Assembly (NCBI RefSeq): GCF_015351595.1
Contig: NZ_JADKPT010000007.1
Coordinates: 62,001-126,000 of the forward strand
Direction: 5' to 3'
DNA from: Flavobacterium sp. LC2016-12
Lineage (GTDB): Bacteria > Bacteroidota > Bacteroidia > Flavobacteriales > Flavobacteriaceae
Length of the DNA: 64,000 bases
How positions within the stretch are numbered: the first letter of the stretch is position 1; every line of letters begins with the position of its first letter. The notes beneath the pieces were generated by a model. That model did not search any database and had not been told where the DNA came from. It saw only the letters and a list, made by a program, of their open reading frames with translations. Below, one piece after another: positions 26,911-35,527 of the stretch. Position numbers and translations under genes: made by a program.

Positions 26911-27050
26911 ATCTGCTAAAAGCTACTCAACGGATTTGGGCGATGGGCTTAATGGAAAGATGGTTTTGTAATTGGGATGATTTGGCAGATCATAAGAATG
27001 GGCTTAATTTAGTCCCAACCCAATTTTTAAGTAGTAGAACATTGGGCGAC
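26911..27050 (+). repeat. attC11, degenerate (family A)
   Basis: The tag ATCTGCTAA (26911-26919) matches cassette 11, but the box reads AAA instead of AAC. The opposite box reads A27041-TTGGGCGAC instead of GTT. The stem CTACTCAACGGATTTGGG partly pairs with CCCAACCCAATTTTTAAGTAG. Both key bases are lost in a matched way, so the site is probably inactive. Confidence 0.8.
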
Positions 27051-27086
27051 AGGTTGCAAAAATAATGACCTTATAAATACCAACAA

Positions 27087-27650
27087 ATGAAGTACAAATT
27101 ATATAAAAACATTTTCTTATTATTTACTTTGTCTTTCTTATTCACAAGTTGTTGTTATAATGGATTGTATTCAAAAAATGGTCATTGCAGAAAAAAAATA
27201 CATGACTATAAACTTAAAAACACAAAAATAGATAACATCGATACTTTAGCTGTCTATAAAGAAAAAATAAATTTTGCTATAAATAGTATTACAAAAGAAT
27301 ATGTTTTCTTTGAAAAAAATGATGACAATAGTTATCCATATGTAAGCTACTTAAAATTTTATTCTAATAATAAAGTTGGAATATTTTCAATTGCCAAATC
27401 TGACACTTTGAAATTAACCAGAGAGTATTTTAACCCAAGCAAAGCTACAATGGGTTATTATTTTATAGAGGGAAACAAAATGAAAATAAAATTTTCAATA
27501 GTTTTTCAATGTAGTCATCAAATATTAAGGAAAAAAGCAACCATAAATAAAGACTCCATAACAACACTTCAATCGGGACATTCAGGAACAATTTATGTAA
27601 AACGTAATATCCCTATAGCATATTTAGAAAATTGGAAACCGGATTGGTAG
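27087..27650 (+). CDS. cassette 12: lipoprotein of unknown function
   Basis: This 187-aa protein has a lipoprotein signal ending LFTSC (Cys22) directly followed by a second Cys. The mature part is beta-rich (INFAINSITKEYVFFEKNDDNSYPYVSYLKFYSNNKVGIFSI, MGYYFIEGNKMKIKFSIVFQC) like small lipocalin-type lipoproteins. No family is identified. It is the last cassette before the backbone resumes. Confidence 0.7.
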   Translation: MKYKLYKNIFLLFTLSFLFTSCCYNGLYSKNGHCRKKIHDYKLKNTKIDNIDTLAVYKEKINFAINSITKEYVFFEKNDDNSYPYVSYLKFYSNNKVGIFSIAKSDTLKLTREYFNPSKATMGYYFIEGNKMKIKFSIVFQCSHQILRKKATINKDSITTLQSGHSGTIYVKRNIPIAYLENWKPDW

Positions 27651-27664
27651 CAATAAAAAAAAAC

Positions 27665-27718
27665 GATCACCCAACAGCTACTCCAAGGATTTGAGCATTT
27701 GGTTTAATTGAAAGTTTC
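27665..27718 (+). repeat. attC12, truncated
   Basis: GATCACCCAAC (27665-27675) approximates the complement of the cassette 12 start (TTGGGCGAC). The left half of a family A stem follows (AGCTACTCCAAGGATTTGAGC), then the site stops and no GTT box exists. It marks the distal end of the array. Confidence 0.75.
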
Positions 27719-27746
27719 ACAAAATCTTTTCTAAAAAAGGAATGAC

Positions 27747-27754
27747 TATCTTTG
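27747..27754 (+). promoter_or_regulatory. -7 element of rlmF promoter
   Basis: TATCTTTG fits TAnnTTTG, 15 bases before the rlmF ATG. It lies just beyond the broken attC12. Confidence 0.6.
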
Positions 27755-27769
27755 CACCAAATTTACAAA

Positions 27770-28741
27770 ATGAAAGCAACAGACAATTCTGAAAAAACCA
27801 ATTTACATCCTCGAAATCTTCATCGTTCACGTTATGATTTCAAACTTCTTATTTCAAATTGTCCTGAATTAAAAGCACATGTTGCTATTAATCTGCATGG
27901 AATCGAAACTGTTGATTTCAGTAATCCTATTTCTGTAAAAGTTCTTAATAAAGCTTTATTGCAAACGTATTATGACATTCAAAATTGGGATATTCCCAGA
28001 AATTATCTTTGCCCTCCAATTCCTGGAAGAGCTGACTACATACATTATTTAGCTGACTTATTAGCGGAAACCAATAACGGAATAATTCCTTTGGGTTCAG
28101 AAGTTTTGGGTTTAGATGTTGGAACCGGTTCCAACTGTATTTATCCAATTTTAGGAAATGCAATATACGACTGGAGTTTTGTTGGAACTGATATCGATAA
28201 GAAAGCTATCGAAAACTGCAGTAAGATTATTGAAAGAAATCCAAAACTAATCGATTCAATAAGTTTACAATTACAAATAGAATCTCGTTTTATTTTCAAA
28301 AACATAATTACTCCTGAAGATCGTTTTACTTTCACAATGTGCAATCCTCCTTTTCATGCATCAGCTGAAGAAGCGAATAAAAGTACATCGAGAAAAGTTT
28401 CTAATTTAAATCCAAAGGAAAAGAAAAACACCAATCCTGTTTTAAACTTTGGAGGACAAGGCGACGAATTATGGTGCAACGGTGGTGAAATTGGTTTTGT
28501 AACTCAAATGATTTATGAAAGTGCCAAATATGCTATGCAATGCCAATGGTTTACTACTTTGGTTTCTAAAAGAGAAAATCTTGCCAGCATTTACAAAATA
28601 TTAAACAAAGTAAATGCCGCTTCAATTAAAACTATCGATATGGCTCAAGGCCAAAAAACAAGCCGAATTGTAGCGTGGACTTTTTTAAGTGAAGCACAGC
28701 AAAAATCCTGGAAAATTCAAAACACTGATTTTCAGCCATAA
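27770..28741 (+). CDS. rlmF: 23S rRNA adenine(1618)-N6-methyltransferase
   Basis: The predicted 323-aa SAM-dependent enzyme methylates A1618 of 23S rRNA. Features are LHPRNLHRSRYDFKLLI at the N-terminus, VLGLDVGTGSNCIYPILG (SAM motif I), GTDIDKKAIENCSKII, MCNPPFHAS (the NPPF catalytic motif for N6-adenine) and TTLVSKRENLASIYKILNK. The start is ATG 27770, placed after the -7 promoter; the frame is open six codons further upstream but those overlap the promoter. Confidence 0.94.
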   Translation: MKATDNSEKTNLHPRNLHRSRYDFKLLISNCPELKAHVAINLHGIETVDFSNPISVKVLNKALLQTYYDIQNWDIPRNYLCPPIPGRADYIHYLADLLAETNNGIIPLGSEVLGLDVGTGSNCIYPILGNAIYDWSFVGTDIDKKAIENCSKIIERNPKLIDSISLQLQIESRFIFKNIITPEDRFTFTMCNPPFHASAEEANKSTSRKVSNLNPKEKKNTNPVLNFGGQGDELWCNGGEIGFVTQMIYESAKYAMQCQWFTTLVSKRENLASIYKILNKVNAASIKTIDMAQGQKTSRIVAWTFLSEAQQKSWKIQNTDFQP

Positions 28742-28801
28742 AACTTGATATTTTTATTTGCTTTTGGTAGATTTGATGGTAAATCATTTAATATCAAAAA
28801 C

Positions 28802-29041
28802 ATGGCAGATTATATTGGTTACCTGGCTTCCGTTTTTATTGTGGGAGGTTTTTTACTGAAAGACCTTAGAACAATCCGATTTATTAATCTCTTTGGATGT
28901 ATTTGTTTTGTCATTTATGGCATCTTTTTAAAAGATTATCGAGATGTTAGTCAATGGCTACTGCCGGTTATTATTCCTAATGCGATTTTAGCCGTTGTGC
29001 AGATTTATCATTTAACAGTTAGAGACAGTAAGAGATTGTAA
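28802..29041 (+). CDS. small membrane protein, YgjV-like
   Basis: The predicted 79-aa protein starts MADYIGYLASVFIVGGFLLKDLRTIRFINLFGCICFVIYGIFL and has three membrane segments, the last being LPVIIPNAILAVVQIYHL. This pattern matches the YgjV-type inner-membrane family, in which each unit is a half-repeat of a PQ-loop/SWEET-like helix bundle. The start at 28802 fits the family; an in-frame upstream extension is unlike it. Function is unknown. Confidence 0.78.
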   Translation: MADYIGYLASVFIVGGFLLKDLRTIRFINLFGCICFVIYGIFLKDYRDVSQWLLPVIIPNAILAVVQIYHLTVRDSKRL

Positions 29042-29115
29042 TTCTGATACATTAAAATAAAATTCTAATACTTTATCTGTATTATTCTCAGTACCTTTAA
29101 AGTAAATTGAATTTT

Positions 29116-30060
29116 ATGAATACACCAAAAATATGCTTCAGAATTATCCTATTTTTATTACTTGCAAGTTGTGCTTCTTCTAAAAAAATAAAATTTGAAG
29201 ATTACGTTTTTGAAACAAAAACAGAAAAACAAGCTTACATAACTTCCTACGATAAAGCTTTAAAACTTTGGGAAATTCCGTATACAGAAGAAAATATTAA
29301 AACCTCCTTTGGAACTGCCCATATTATTATGGCCGGTCCAAAAAATGGAAAAGATCTTGTTTTACTTCACGGAATGGATGCCAGTTCTACAATGTGGTAT
29401 CCAAACATTAAGGCCTTGGCCAAAAATCATCGTATTTACGCCATAGACTTTTTGATGGAACCGGGAAAATCTAATTTAACAGCAAAACCACTTTCGCGTG
29501 AGGAAATGGTAATTTGGTACAATGAAATCTTCCAACATTATAAATTAAAAAAATTTGACATTGTCGGGGCATCCCGAGGAGGCTGGATTGCAACTTTACT
29601 GGCAACTCAAAAAGAAAACAATATTGATAAAATAGTATTATTAAGTCCGGCGCAAACCTTTAAATTTATCGATAAGGTCGGAAAAACAAGTAATGCCTTA
29701 ATGCTGAAACTTTTCCCTAGTGAAAAGAAATTCACTAAAACCTTAACAACATTTTCAACACATTCAGAAAAAATTAGCCCAATTTATAAAAGACAATTTT
29801 ATCTGGCCAACAAATATGCAAAATCAAATTCAAGCATGCTGAAAATGATGCCTTTTTCCGATAACGAACTGCAATCTATTACAAATCCTGTTTTGGTTTT
29901 AATTGGAGATCACGACGTCATCAATTCTGATGAAAGCTTAGAAAGAGCACAGAAATATTTAATCAAAAGTAAAACTAAAAAAATAACCGATGCAGGTCAT
30001 TTTTTAAGTATTGATCAGTCTAAAATCGTGAACAATGCAATGGTTGATTTCTTAGATTAA
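29116..30060 (+). CDS. alpha/beta hydrolase lipoprotein
   Basis: The predicted 314-aa protein begins MNTPKICFRIILFLLLASC (lipobox LASC). The hydrolase core shows LVLLHGMDASSTMWYP (oxyanion strand), VGASRGGW (nucleophile Ser), VLVLIGDHDVINS (Asp) and DAGHFLSIDQ (His). It is an exported serine hydrolase anchored to a membrane. The substrate is unknown. ATG 29116 is chosen over a TTG nine bases upstream because the signal sequence is better. Confidence 0.87.
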   Translation: MNTPKICFRIILFLLLASCASSKKIKFEDYVFETKTEKQAYITSYDKALKLWEIPYTEENIKTSFGTAHIIMAGPKNGKDLVLLHGMDASSTMWYPNIKALAKNHRIYAIDFLMEPGKSNLTAKPLSREEMVIWYNEIFQHYKLKKFDIVGASRGGWIATLLATQKENNIDKIVLLSPAQTFKFIDKVGKTSNALMLKLFPSEKKFTKTLTTFSTHSEKISPIYKRQFYLANKYAKSNSSMLKMMPFSDNELQSITNPVLVLIGDHDVINSDESLERAQKYLIKSKTKKITDAGHFLSIDQSKIVNNAMVDFLD

Positions 30061-30158
30061 TTAATAAAATTTTATGCAAATGGCAACGAACTATTTTATC
30101 TTTTAAATCGAATTCAATCTTTGTATCTTTACAAAACTAAACTTTTCATCAGTCAAAA

Positions 30159-32150
30159 ATGAATTTCCAGGTATCCTCAGAATATAGTCCGAAAGGTGAT
30201 CAGCCACAAGCAATTGAAAAACTAGCACAAGGTGTTCGGGATGGCGAAAAATATCAAACTTTATTAGGAGTTACAGGATCCGGAAAAACATTTACAGTTG
30301 CTAATGTTATTGAGGAAGTTCAAAGACCTACTTTGGTCTTAGCTCATAATAAAACTTTGGCAGCACAATTGTACTCTGAATTCAAACAGTTTTTTCCGAA
30401 TAATGCGGTTGAGTATTTTGTTTCTTACTACGATTACTATCAGCCTGAAGCTTTTATGCCTGTAACGGGTGTTTTCATCGAAAAAGATTTATCTATCAAC
30501 GAAGAGCTTGAAAAGATGCGTTTGAGCACGACTTCTTCCCTGCTTTCAGGTCGACGAGATATTTTAGTTGTAGCTTCAGTTTCTTGTTTATATGGTATTG
30601 GAAATCCAGTGGAATTTAAGAAAAACGTAATTGAAATATATAGAGATCAAGTTATTTCGCGAACTAAGTTATTGCATAGTTTAGTACAAAGTTTGTACGC
30701 CAGAACGGAGGCTGATTTTAATCCTGGAACTTTTAGAATTAAAGGCGATACGGTAGAAGTATATCCAAGTTATGCCGATGATGCTTTTAGAATTCACTTT
30801 TTTGGAGATGAAATTGAAGAAATAGAATCTTTCGATGCCAAGACTTCGCATGTCATTGAAAAATTCAAAAGACTGACCATTTATCCTGCCAACATGTTTG
30901 TAACTTCTCCTGAAGTACTGCAAGGTGCTATTTGGGAAATCCAACAGGATTTGGTTAAGCAAGTTGATTACTTTAAAGAAATAGGAAAACATCTGGAAGC
31001 AAAACGTTTGGAAGAGCGTACTAATTTTGATTTAGAAATGATTCGCGAATTAGGTTACTGCTCCGGAATTGAAAATTATTCGCGTTATCTTGACGGACGA
31101 CAAGCCGGCACAAGACCTTTCTGTTTATTAGATTATTTTCCAGACGATTTTTTAATGGTTGTGGATGAAAGTCACGTAACCGTTTCACAAGTTCACGCTA
31201 TGTACGGAGGTGATCGCAGCCGTAAAGAAAATCTGGTTGAATACGGTTTCCGTTTACCGGCAGCCATGGACAATAGACCTTTAAAGTTTGAAGAGTTTGA
31301 GGCTTTACAAAATCAGGTTATTTACGTATCTGCAACTCCGGCCGATTATGAATTGCAAAAATCAGACGGTATTTATGTGGAACAAATTATTCGCCCAACA
31401 GGATTATTAGATCCCGTTATTGAAGTAAGACCGAGTTTAAATCAGATTGATGATTTAATTGAAGAAATTCAGGTTCGTTGTGAACTAGATGAAAGAGTTT
31501 TAGTAACGACTTTAACCAAAAGAATGGCCGAAGAACTGGCTAAATATTTAACCAAAGTAAATATTCGTTGCCGTTATATTCACTCCGAGGTTGATACATT
31601 AGAACGTATAGAAATTATGCAGGATTTGCGTAAAGGTATTTTTGATGTTTTAATTGGGGTAAACTTACTTCGTGAAGGTTTGGATTTACCGGAAGTTTCG
31701 CTAGTGGCTATTTTAGATGCTGATAAAGAAGGTTTTTTACGTAATCACAAATCGTTAACCCAAACTATTGGTCGTGCTGCAAGGAATCTTAATGGAAAAG
31801 CAATTTTATACGCTGATAAAATGACAGGCAGCATGCAGAAAACGATTGATGAGACCAATTATCGCAGAACGAAACAGATCAATTTCAACGTCGAAAACAA
31901 TATTACCCCTCAAGCTTTAAACAAGAAAATCGACAGTGCATTTACCAAAAATCCGTTGGTGGAATATGAGTTAGGTCACACTTTATCAATTGCTGCAGAA
32001 CCGGAAACAGCGTATTTATCTAAAGGGGAATTGGAAAAAATGATTCGTGAGAAACGAAAATCAATGGAAAAAGCTGCCAAAGAATTGGACTTTTTACAAG
32101 CGGCAAAATTACGTGATGATATTAAAAAACTACAGGAACAATTATCTTAA
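30159..32150 (+). CDS. uvrB: excinuclease ABC subunit B
   Basis: This 663-aa protein is the damage-verifying helicase of nucleotide excision repair. It shows FQVSSEYSPKGDQPQAIEKL, Walker A GVTGSGKT, the Tyr-rich beta-hairpin (FVSYYDYYQPEAFMPVTGVFIEKD), MVVDESHVT, YVSATPADYEL, the helicase motif IGRAARNLNGKAILYADKMTGSM and a C-terminal UVR domain (MIREKRKSMEKAAKELDFLQAAKLRDDI). Length is normal. Its stop codon overlaps that of the convergent TerB-like gene by two bases. Confidence 0.98.
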   Translation: MNFQVSSEYSPKGDQPQAIEKLAQGVRDGEKYQTLLGVTGSGKTFTVANVIEEVQRPTLVLAHNKTLAAQLYSEFKQFFPNNAVEYFVSYYDYYQPEAFMPVTGVFIEKDLSINEELEKMRLSTTSSLLSGRRDILVVASVSCLYGIGNPVEFKKNVIEIYRDQVISRTKLLHSLVQSLYARTEADFNPGTFRIKGDTVEVYPSYADDAFRIHFFGDEIEEIESFDAKTSHVIEKFKRLTIYPANMFVTSPEVLQGAIWEIQQDLVKQVDYFKEIGKHLEAKRLEERTNFDLEMIRELGYCSGIENYSRYLDGRQAGTRPFCLLDYFPDDFLMVVDESHVTVSQVHAMYGGDRSRKENLVEYGFRLPAAMDNRPLKFEEFEALQNQVIYVSATPADYELQKSDGIYVEQIIRPTGLLDPVIEVRPSLNQIDDLIEEIQVRCELDERVLVTTLTKRMAEELAKYLTKVNIRCRYIHSEVDTLERIEIMQDLRKGIFDVLIGVNLLREGLDLPEVSLVAILDADKEGFLRNHKSLTQTIGRAARNLNGKAILYADKMTGSMQKTIDETNYRRTKQINFNVENNITPQALNKKIDSAFTKNPLVEYELGHTLSIAAEPETAYLSKGELEKMIREKRKSMEKAAKELDFLQAAKLRDDIKKLQEQLS

Positions 32151-32548
32151 TTATGTTGTTCCTGAAAAACTCTCAATAAAAGCTTAGGGTCAATCATAGC
32201 ATTAGGTGCTTTTTTCATCAAATCTAAAACACGTTTTACCGCACCGGGATTCAATCCCATTTCAATGGCAATTTGTTGTATTCCTTTTGCTTCTTTTTCA
32301 TGCAAAATTCCATCGCAATGCATAATCAAAGCCAGTCTGTAAAACTGCTGAATGCGCTGAAATTCTGATTTTATAATTTGTTTTGTATGATCCTGATGAA
32401 ACAAATCATTAAAAACATCAAAATCAATATTTAATTCCTGTGCGACAAGCCACAAAAAATCATACTCTCTTTTGTGCAATTTTCCATCAACGGTAGAAAA
32501 AGTTATCATTTCTAAAAGTAAACTTCTCTTTTCTGCTTCTGTATTCAT
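32147..32548 (-). CDS. TerB-like (tellurite-resistance domain) protein
   Basis: The predicted 133-aa helical protein starts at the ATG at 32548 (MNTEAEKRSLLLEMITFSTVDGKLHKREYDFLWLVAQELNI). Two similar halves, VDGKLHKREYDFLWLVAQEL and CDGILHEKEAKGIQQIAIEMGL, are the internal repeat of TerB-type domains, with an acidic D-G-x-L-x-x-x-E metal-like motif in each. A longer upstream frame exists but overlaps the divergent promoter. It is cytoplasmic; its exact role is unknown. Confidence 0.82.
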   Translation of the reverse strand: MNTEAEKRSLLLEMITFSTVDGKLHKREYDFLWLVAQELNIDFDVFNDLFHQDHTKQIIKSEFQRIQQFYRLALIMHCDGILHEKEAKGIQQIAIEMGLNPGAVKRVLDLMKKAPNAMIDPKLLLRVFQEQHN

Positions 32549-32597
32549 CAATTTATTATTTTTAGCTAAAATATTGCTGTCAAATTTAAACACAAAA

Positions 32598-33404
32598 ATG
32601 CTAATGATTCGAGGATTATTCTTTTTTATTTTTCTGTGGATGATCTCTGTAGGAAATGCGCAGAGCACCGCTTCAAAAAATGTATCGACTTTTACGATAG
32701 AAGCTCCTCAACTCAAAACCACCAGGAAAATCTGGGTTTATTTACCAGAAGGATATTCGGCTTCAGCCAAGAAAAAATACAGCGTCATTTATATGCACGA
32801 TGCTCAAAATTTATTTGACGCCAAAACCTCTTATGTTGGTGAATGGAATGTTGATGAAAAACTGGACAGTCTAAAAGCTCCTGTTATTGTCATAGGAATT
32901 GAACACGGAAATGACAAAAGAATTGATGAATTGACGCCTTTTAAAAATGAAAAATATGGCGGTGGAAATGCAGACAATTACCTTGATTTTATTGTAAAAA
33001 CATTAAAACCCTATATCGACACAAATTATAGAACCAAAACAAAAGCCAAAAACACAACCATAATGGGGAGCTCACTTGGAGGTTTGGTTTCTTACTACGC
33101 CATTCTGAAATATCCGGAAGTTTTTGGAAATGCAGGCGTTTTTTCGCCTTCTTTTTGGTTTTCAAATGATATTTATACTTATACCGAACAAGCTCCAAAA
33201 AACAAAACCCGAATCTACTTTTTATGTGGAGACAAAGAAAGTGAAGATATGGTTGCAGAAATGAAAAAAATGGAAACACTTTTAGATCGTAATCGCTGTT
33301 ATTGTCTGCATCTGACGAAATCGAAGGTTGTAAAAGGCGGTGAACATAATGAAAAACTCTGGCGCGATAATTTTGTAAACGCAGTTCTTTGGCTTGGCTA
33401 TTAG
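32598..33404 (+). CDS. secreted esterase, alpha/beta-hydrolase fold (IroE/Fes-like)
   Basis: The predicted 268-aa protein has a signal peptide (MLMIRGLFFFIFLWMISVGNAQ). The esterase-D-like core shows RKIWVYLPEGYSASAKKKYSVIYMHDAQNLFD, ITVIGIEHG-like IVIGIEHGNDKR, the nucleophile in TIMGSSLGGLVS, YFLCGDKESED and a final GGEHNEKLWRDN with the catalytic His. Relatives cleave siderophore or acyl esters. It is divergent from the TerB-like gene, and the dipeptide epimerase follows 26 bases downstream. Confidence 0.87.
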   Translation: MLMIRGLFFFIFLWMISVGNAQSTASKNVSTFTIEAPQLKTTRKIWVYLPEGYSASAKKKYSVIYMHDAQNLFDAKTSYVGEWNVDEKLDSLKAPVIVIGIEHGNDKRIDELTPFKNEKYGGGNADNYLDFIVKTLKPYIDTNYRTKTKAKNTTIMGSSLGGLVSYYAILKYPEVFGNAGVFSPSFWFSNDIYTYTEQAPKNKTRIYFLCGDKESEDMVAEMKKMETLLDRNRCYCLHLTKSKVVKGGEHNEKLWRDNFVNAVLWLGY

Positions 33405-33429
33405 AATAAAATTAAAACATCATTCAATC

Positions 33430-34440
33430 ATGAAACTAATCTTAAGAGAGTATAATTTAAAACTCAAACATACTTTTACCATATCAAGAGAATCAATTGA
33501 TTTTCAGCCTTCACTGATTGTAGAATTACAAAGTGACGGATTATCGGGTTTTGGTGAAGCTACTTCAAATCCGTACTACAAAACTACTGTTCCGATGATG
33601 ATAGAAGATTTGGAAAGATTCAGAAGTACTATTGAAGCTTCTGAAAATGAAACTCCTGACGTTTTTTGGGGAAAAATTTACCCGTTTTTAAAACACGATA
33701 TGTTTGCTTTGTGCGCTCTGGATTTGGCTTATAACGATTTGTATGCACGTAAAAAAGGCAAAAAATTATACGAATTATGGAATTATACCACGGAAAGAAA
33801 TCCGCTTACTGATTACACCATCGGAATTGCTTCCATTGAAAAAATGGTTTCAAAAATGCAGGAACTGCCGTGGCCGATCTATAAAATTAAATTAGGAACC
33901 AAAGAAGACATTGCGATCGTAAAAGAACTTCGCAAACACACTGATGCTATTTTTAGAATTGATGCCAATTGTGGTTGGGGCGTTGAAGAAACGATCAATA
34001 ATGCAGTTGAACTAAAGAAACTAGGCGTTGAATTTCTGGAGCAGCCTATGAAAGCCGATAATTGGGAAGCTCATAAAGAAGTTTTCAAACATTCTGTTTT
34101 ACCTATAATTGCAGATGAAAGCTGTATTATTGAAGAAGATGTTTCCAGATGCCACAATCATTTTCATGGTGTAAACGTGAAATTAGTAAAATGCGGTGGA
34201 TTAACTCCTGGAAAACGTATGATTGAGGAAGCCAAAAAATTAGGTTTAAAAACAATGGTTGGTTGTATGACTGAATCTACTGTGGGGATTTCCGCCATTG
34301 CACATTTATTACCACAATTGGATTATGTTGATATGGACGGCGCTTTACTTTTAGCCGAAGATATTGCGACTGGTGTAACTATAAAAAATGGTGTTATCTC
34401 CTATTCTGAACTTAACGGAACTGGCGTAACTTTACTGTAA
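33430..34440 (+). CDS. dipeptide epimerase (enolase superfamily)
   Basis: The predicted 336-aa protein starts MKLILREYNLKLKHTFTISRESIDFQPSLIVEL. It has the muconate-lactonizing/mandelate-racemase barrel: the acid/base Lys in YKIKLGTKED, metal ligands in RIDANCGWG, FLEQPM and IADESC, and the second catalytic Lys in VNVKLVKCGG. This matches L-Ala-D/L-Glu epimerases, which recycle murein peptides. It forms a likely operon with the PLP enzyme 5 bases downstream. An in-frame ORF start 36 bases upstream overlaps the esterase and is rejected. Confidence 0.9.
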   Translation: MKLILREYNLKLKHTFTISRESIDFQPSLIVELQSDGLSGFGEATSNPYYKTTVPMMIEDLERFRSTIEASENETPDVFWGKIYPFLKHDMFALCALDLAYNDLYARKKGKKLYELWNYTTERNPLTDYTIGIASIEKMVSKMQELPWPIYKIKLGTKEDIAIVKELRKHTDAIFRIDANCGWGVEETINNAVELKKLGVEFLEQPMKADNWEAHKEVFKHSVLPIIADESCIIEEDVSRCHNHFHGVNVKLVKCGGLTPGKRMIEEAKKLGLKTMVGCMTESTVGISAIAHLLPQLDYVDMDGALLLAEDIATGVTIKNGVISYSELNGTGVTLL

Positions 34441-34445
34441 TCAAA

Positions 34446-35501
34446 ATGAATGTCAATCAATTTCCAGATCGAATTATCGAAATCGACCAAGAACAGTATT
34501 TGTATTTTGGCGGAACGGCTTATTTGGGTTTATCAACAAACAAAGCTTTTCAGGAATTGATTGTAAAAAATATTCTGAAATGGGGAACTACATACGGAAG
34601 CTCCAGAAACGCAAATGTAAAAGTTACAGCATATGAAAACGGCGAAACTTTTTTAGCCCATTATATTAAAGCAGAAGCCGTAGTCACAGTTTCTTCTGGA
34701 ATGTTGGCAGGAAAACTGGTAATTGAGGAGTTGAAAAAGCAAACTGATACCTTTTTTCATTTTGAAGATGTTCACACAGCGATTCAGGCAGATAATAGTT
34801 TACCCATTTTTATTGATGGCAAAATAAATCCCAGATTATTGGATAATAAACAAGAAAAAATTACAATCCTGAGCGATGCAGTTCCTTCTTTTGAAACCAA
34901 TGCTATTGATTTTAATGTTTTGAAAGAAATTCTAAAGAACAAAGAAATTACATTGCTAATTGATGAATCTCATTCTCTCGGAATTTTAGGCAAAAATGGC
35001 TGCGGAATTTATTCTGATATTAATCATCCTATAAAAAGAAAAATCATGGTTTCTTCATTAGGAAAAGCTTTTGGCTTAACGGGAGGCGTAATTGCAAGTG
35101 ATGCCTCTTTTATCAATCAAATAACAAAATCAGAAATCTTCAGTTCTGCCGCCGGAATGAATCCCGCGTTTGTACAAACTTTGGCCGATGCTGCTGAATT
35201 ATATCCAAAACAACATCACAAATTAGTTGAAAATCTTGCTTATATTGACCAAAAACTTATCAAACATGATTCTATCAACTTTGACAAAAGCTATCCTTTA
35301 ATTTATTTGAAAGATAAAAATATCATCGATATATTAAAGAAAAACAAAATCATTATAGCCAGTTTTAAATACAAGCAAAACGCAGATAATCTAAATAGAA
35401 TTGTAGTCACAGCCAATCATCTGCCGGAAGATTTAGATAAATTAACAACTGTTTTAAATGATTATAATTCTAAATCTAAATTGCGATCTAATTGCTTTTA
35501 A
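34446..35501 (+). CDS. PLP-dependent aminotransferase-fold enzyme (AOS/KBL-like)
   Basis: This 351-aa fold-type I PLP enzyme shows YLYFGGTAYLGLSTNKAFQELI, YGSSRNANVKVTAYENGE, the cofactor-stacking ITLLIDESHSLGILGKNGCGI, and the Schiff-base Lys in VSSLGKAFGLTGG. The pattern is that of 8-amino-7-oxononanoate synthase and related acyl-transferases, but it is shorter than usual. Its tight link to dipeptide epimerase suggests a role in a peptide- or amino-acid-processing route rather than biotin synthesis. Confidence 0.83.
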   Translation: MNVNQFPDRIIEIDQEQYLYFGGTAYLGLSTNKAFQELIVKNILKWGTTYGSSRNANVKVTAYENGETFLAHYIKAEAVVTVSSGMLAGKLVIEELKKQTDTFFHFEDVHTAIQADNSLPIFIDGKINPRLLDNKQEKITILSDAVPSFETNAIDFNVLKEILKNKEITLLIDESHSLGILGKNGCGIYSDINHPIKRKIMVSSLGKAFGLTGGVIASDASFINQITKSEIFSSAAGMNPAFVQTLADAAELYPKQHHKLVENLAYIDQKLIKHDSINFDKSYPLIYLKDKNIIDILKKNKIIIASFKYKQNADNLNRIVVTANHLPEDLDKLTTVLNDYNSKSKLRSNCF

Positions 35502-35527
35502 AACGTACCTTTGTAAAAAATTAAACG

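Larger units (their letters stand above)
17044..27718 (+). mobile_element. integron-like cassette array with its recombinase
   Basis: The recombinase (17044-18087), candidate attI (18088-18198) and twelve cassettes (18190 to about 27718) form one array. Eleven full attC-like sites of 130-140 bases and one truncated site separate the cassettes. Every junction from attI through attC10 has the form G^TT. Most cassettes begin with a tag of 6-8 bases after TT that is the reverse complement of the tag before AAC at their own 3' end, and neighbours differ in tag. This is the signature of excision as a circle and reinsertion at G^TT. The array ends at the rlmF promoter. Confidence 0.85.

Noticed and set aside
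18683-27718. Regular repeats taken as a CRISPR array
   Set aside because: Units are 130-140 bases with 0.3-0.9 kb coding inserts, each with paired ends; no short spacers and no cas genes.
18683-27718. Repeats taken as independent miniature transposons (MITEs)
   Set aside because: Separate insertions would each have their own matching ends. Here the left box of a repeat matches the previous cassette start and the right box matches the next cassette end, which only the cassette model explains.
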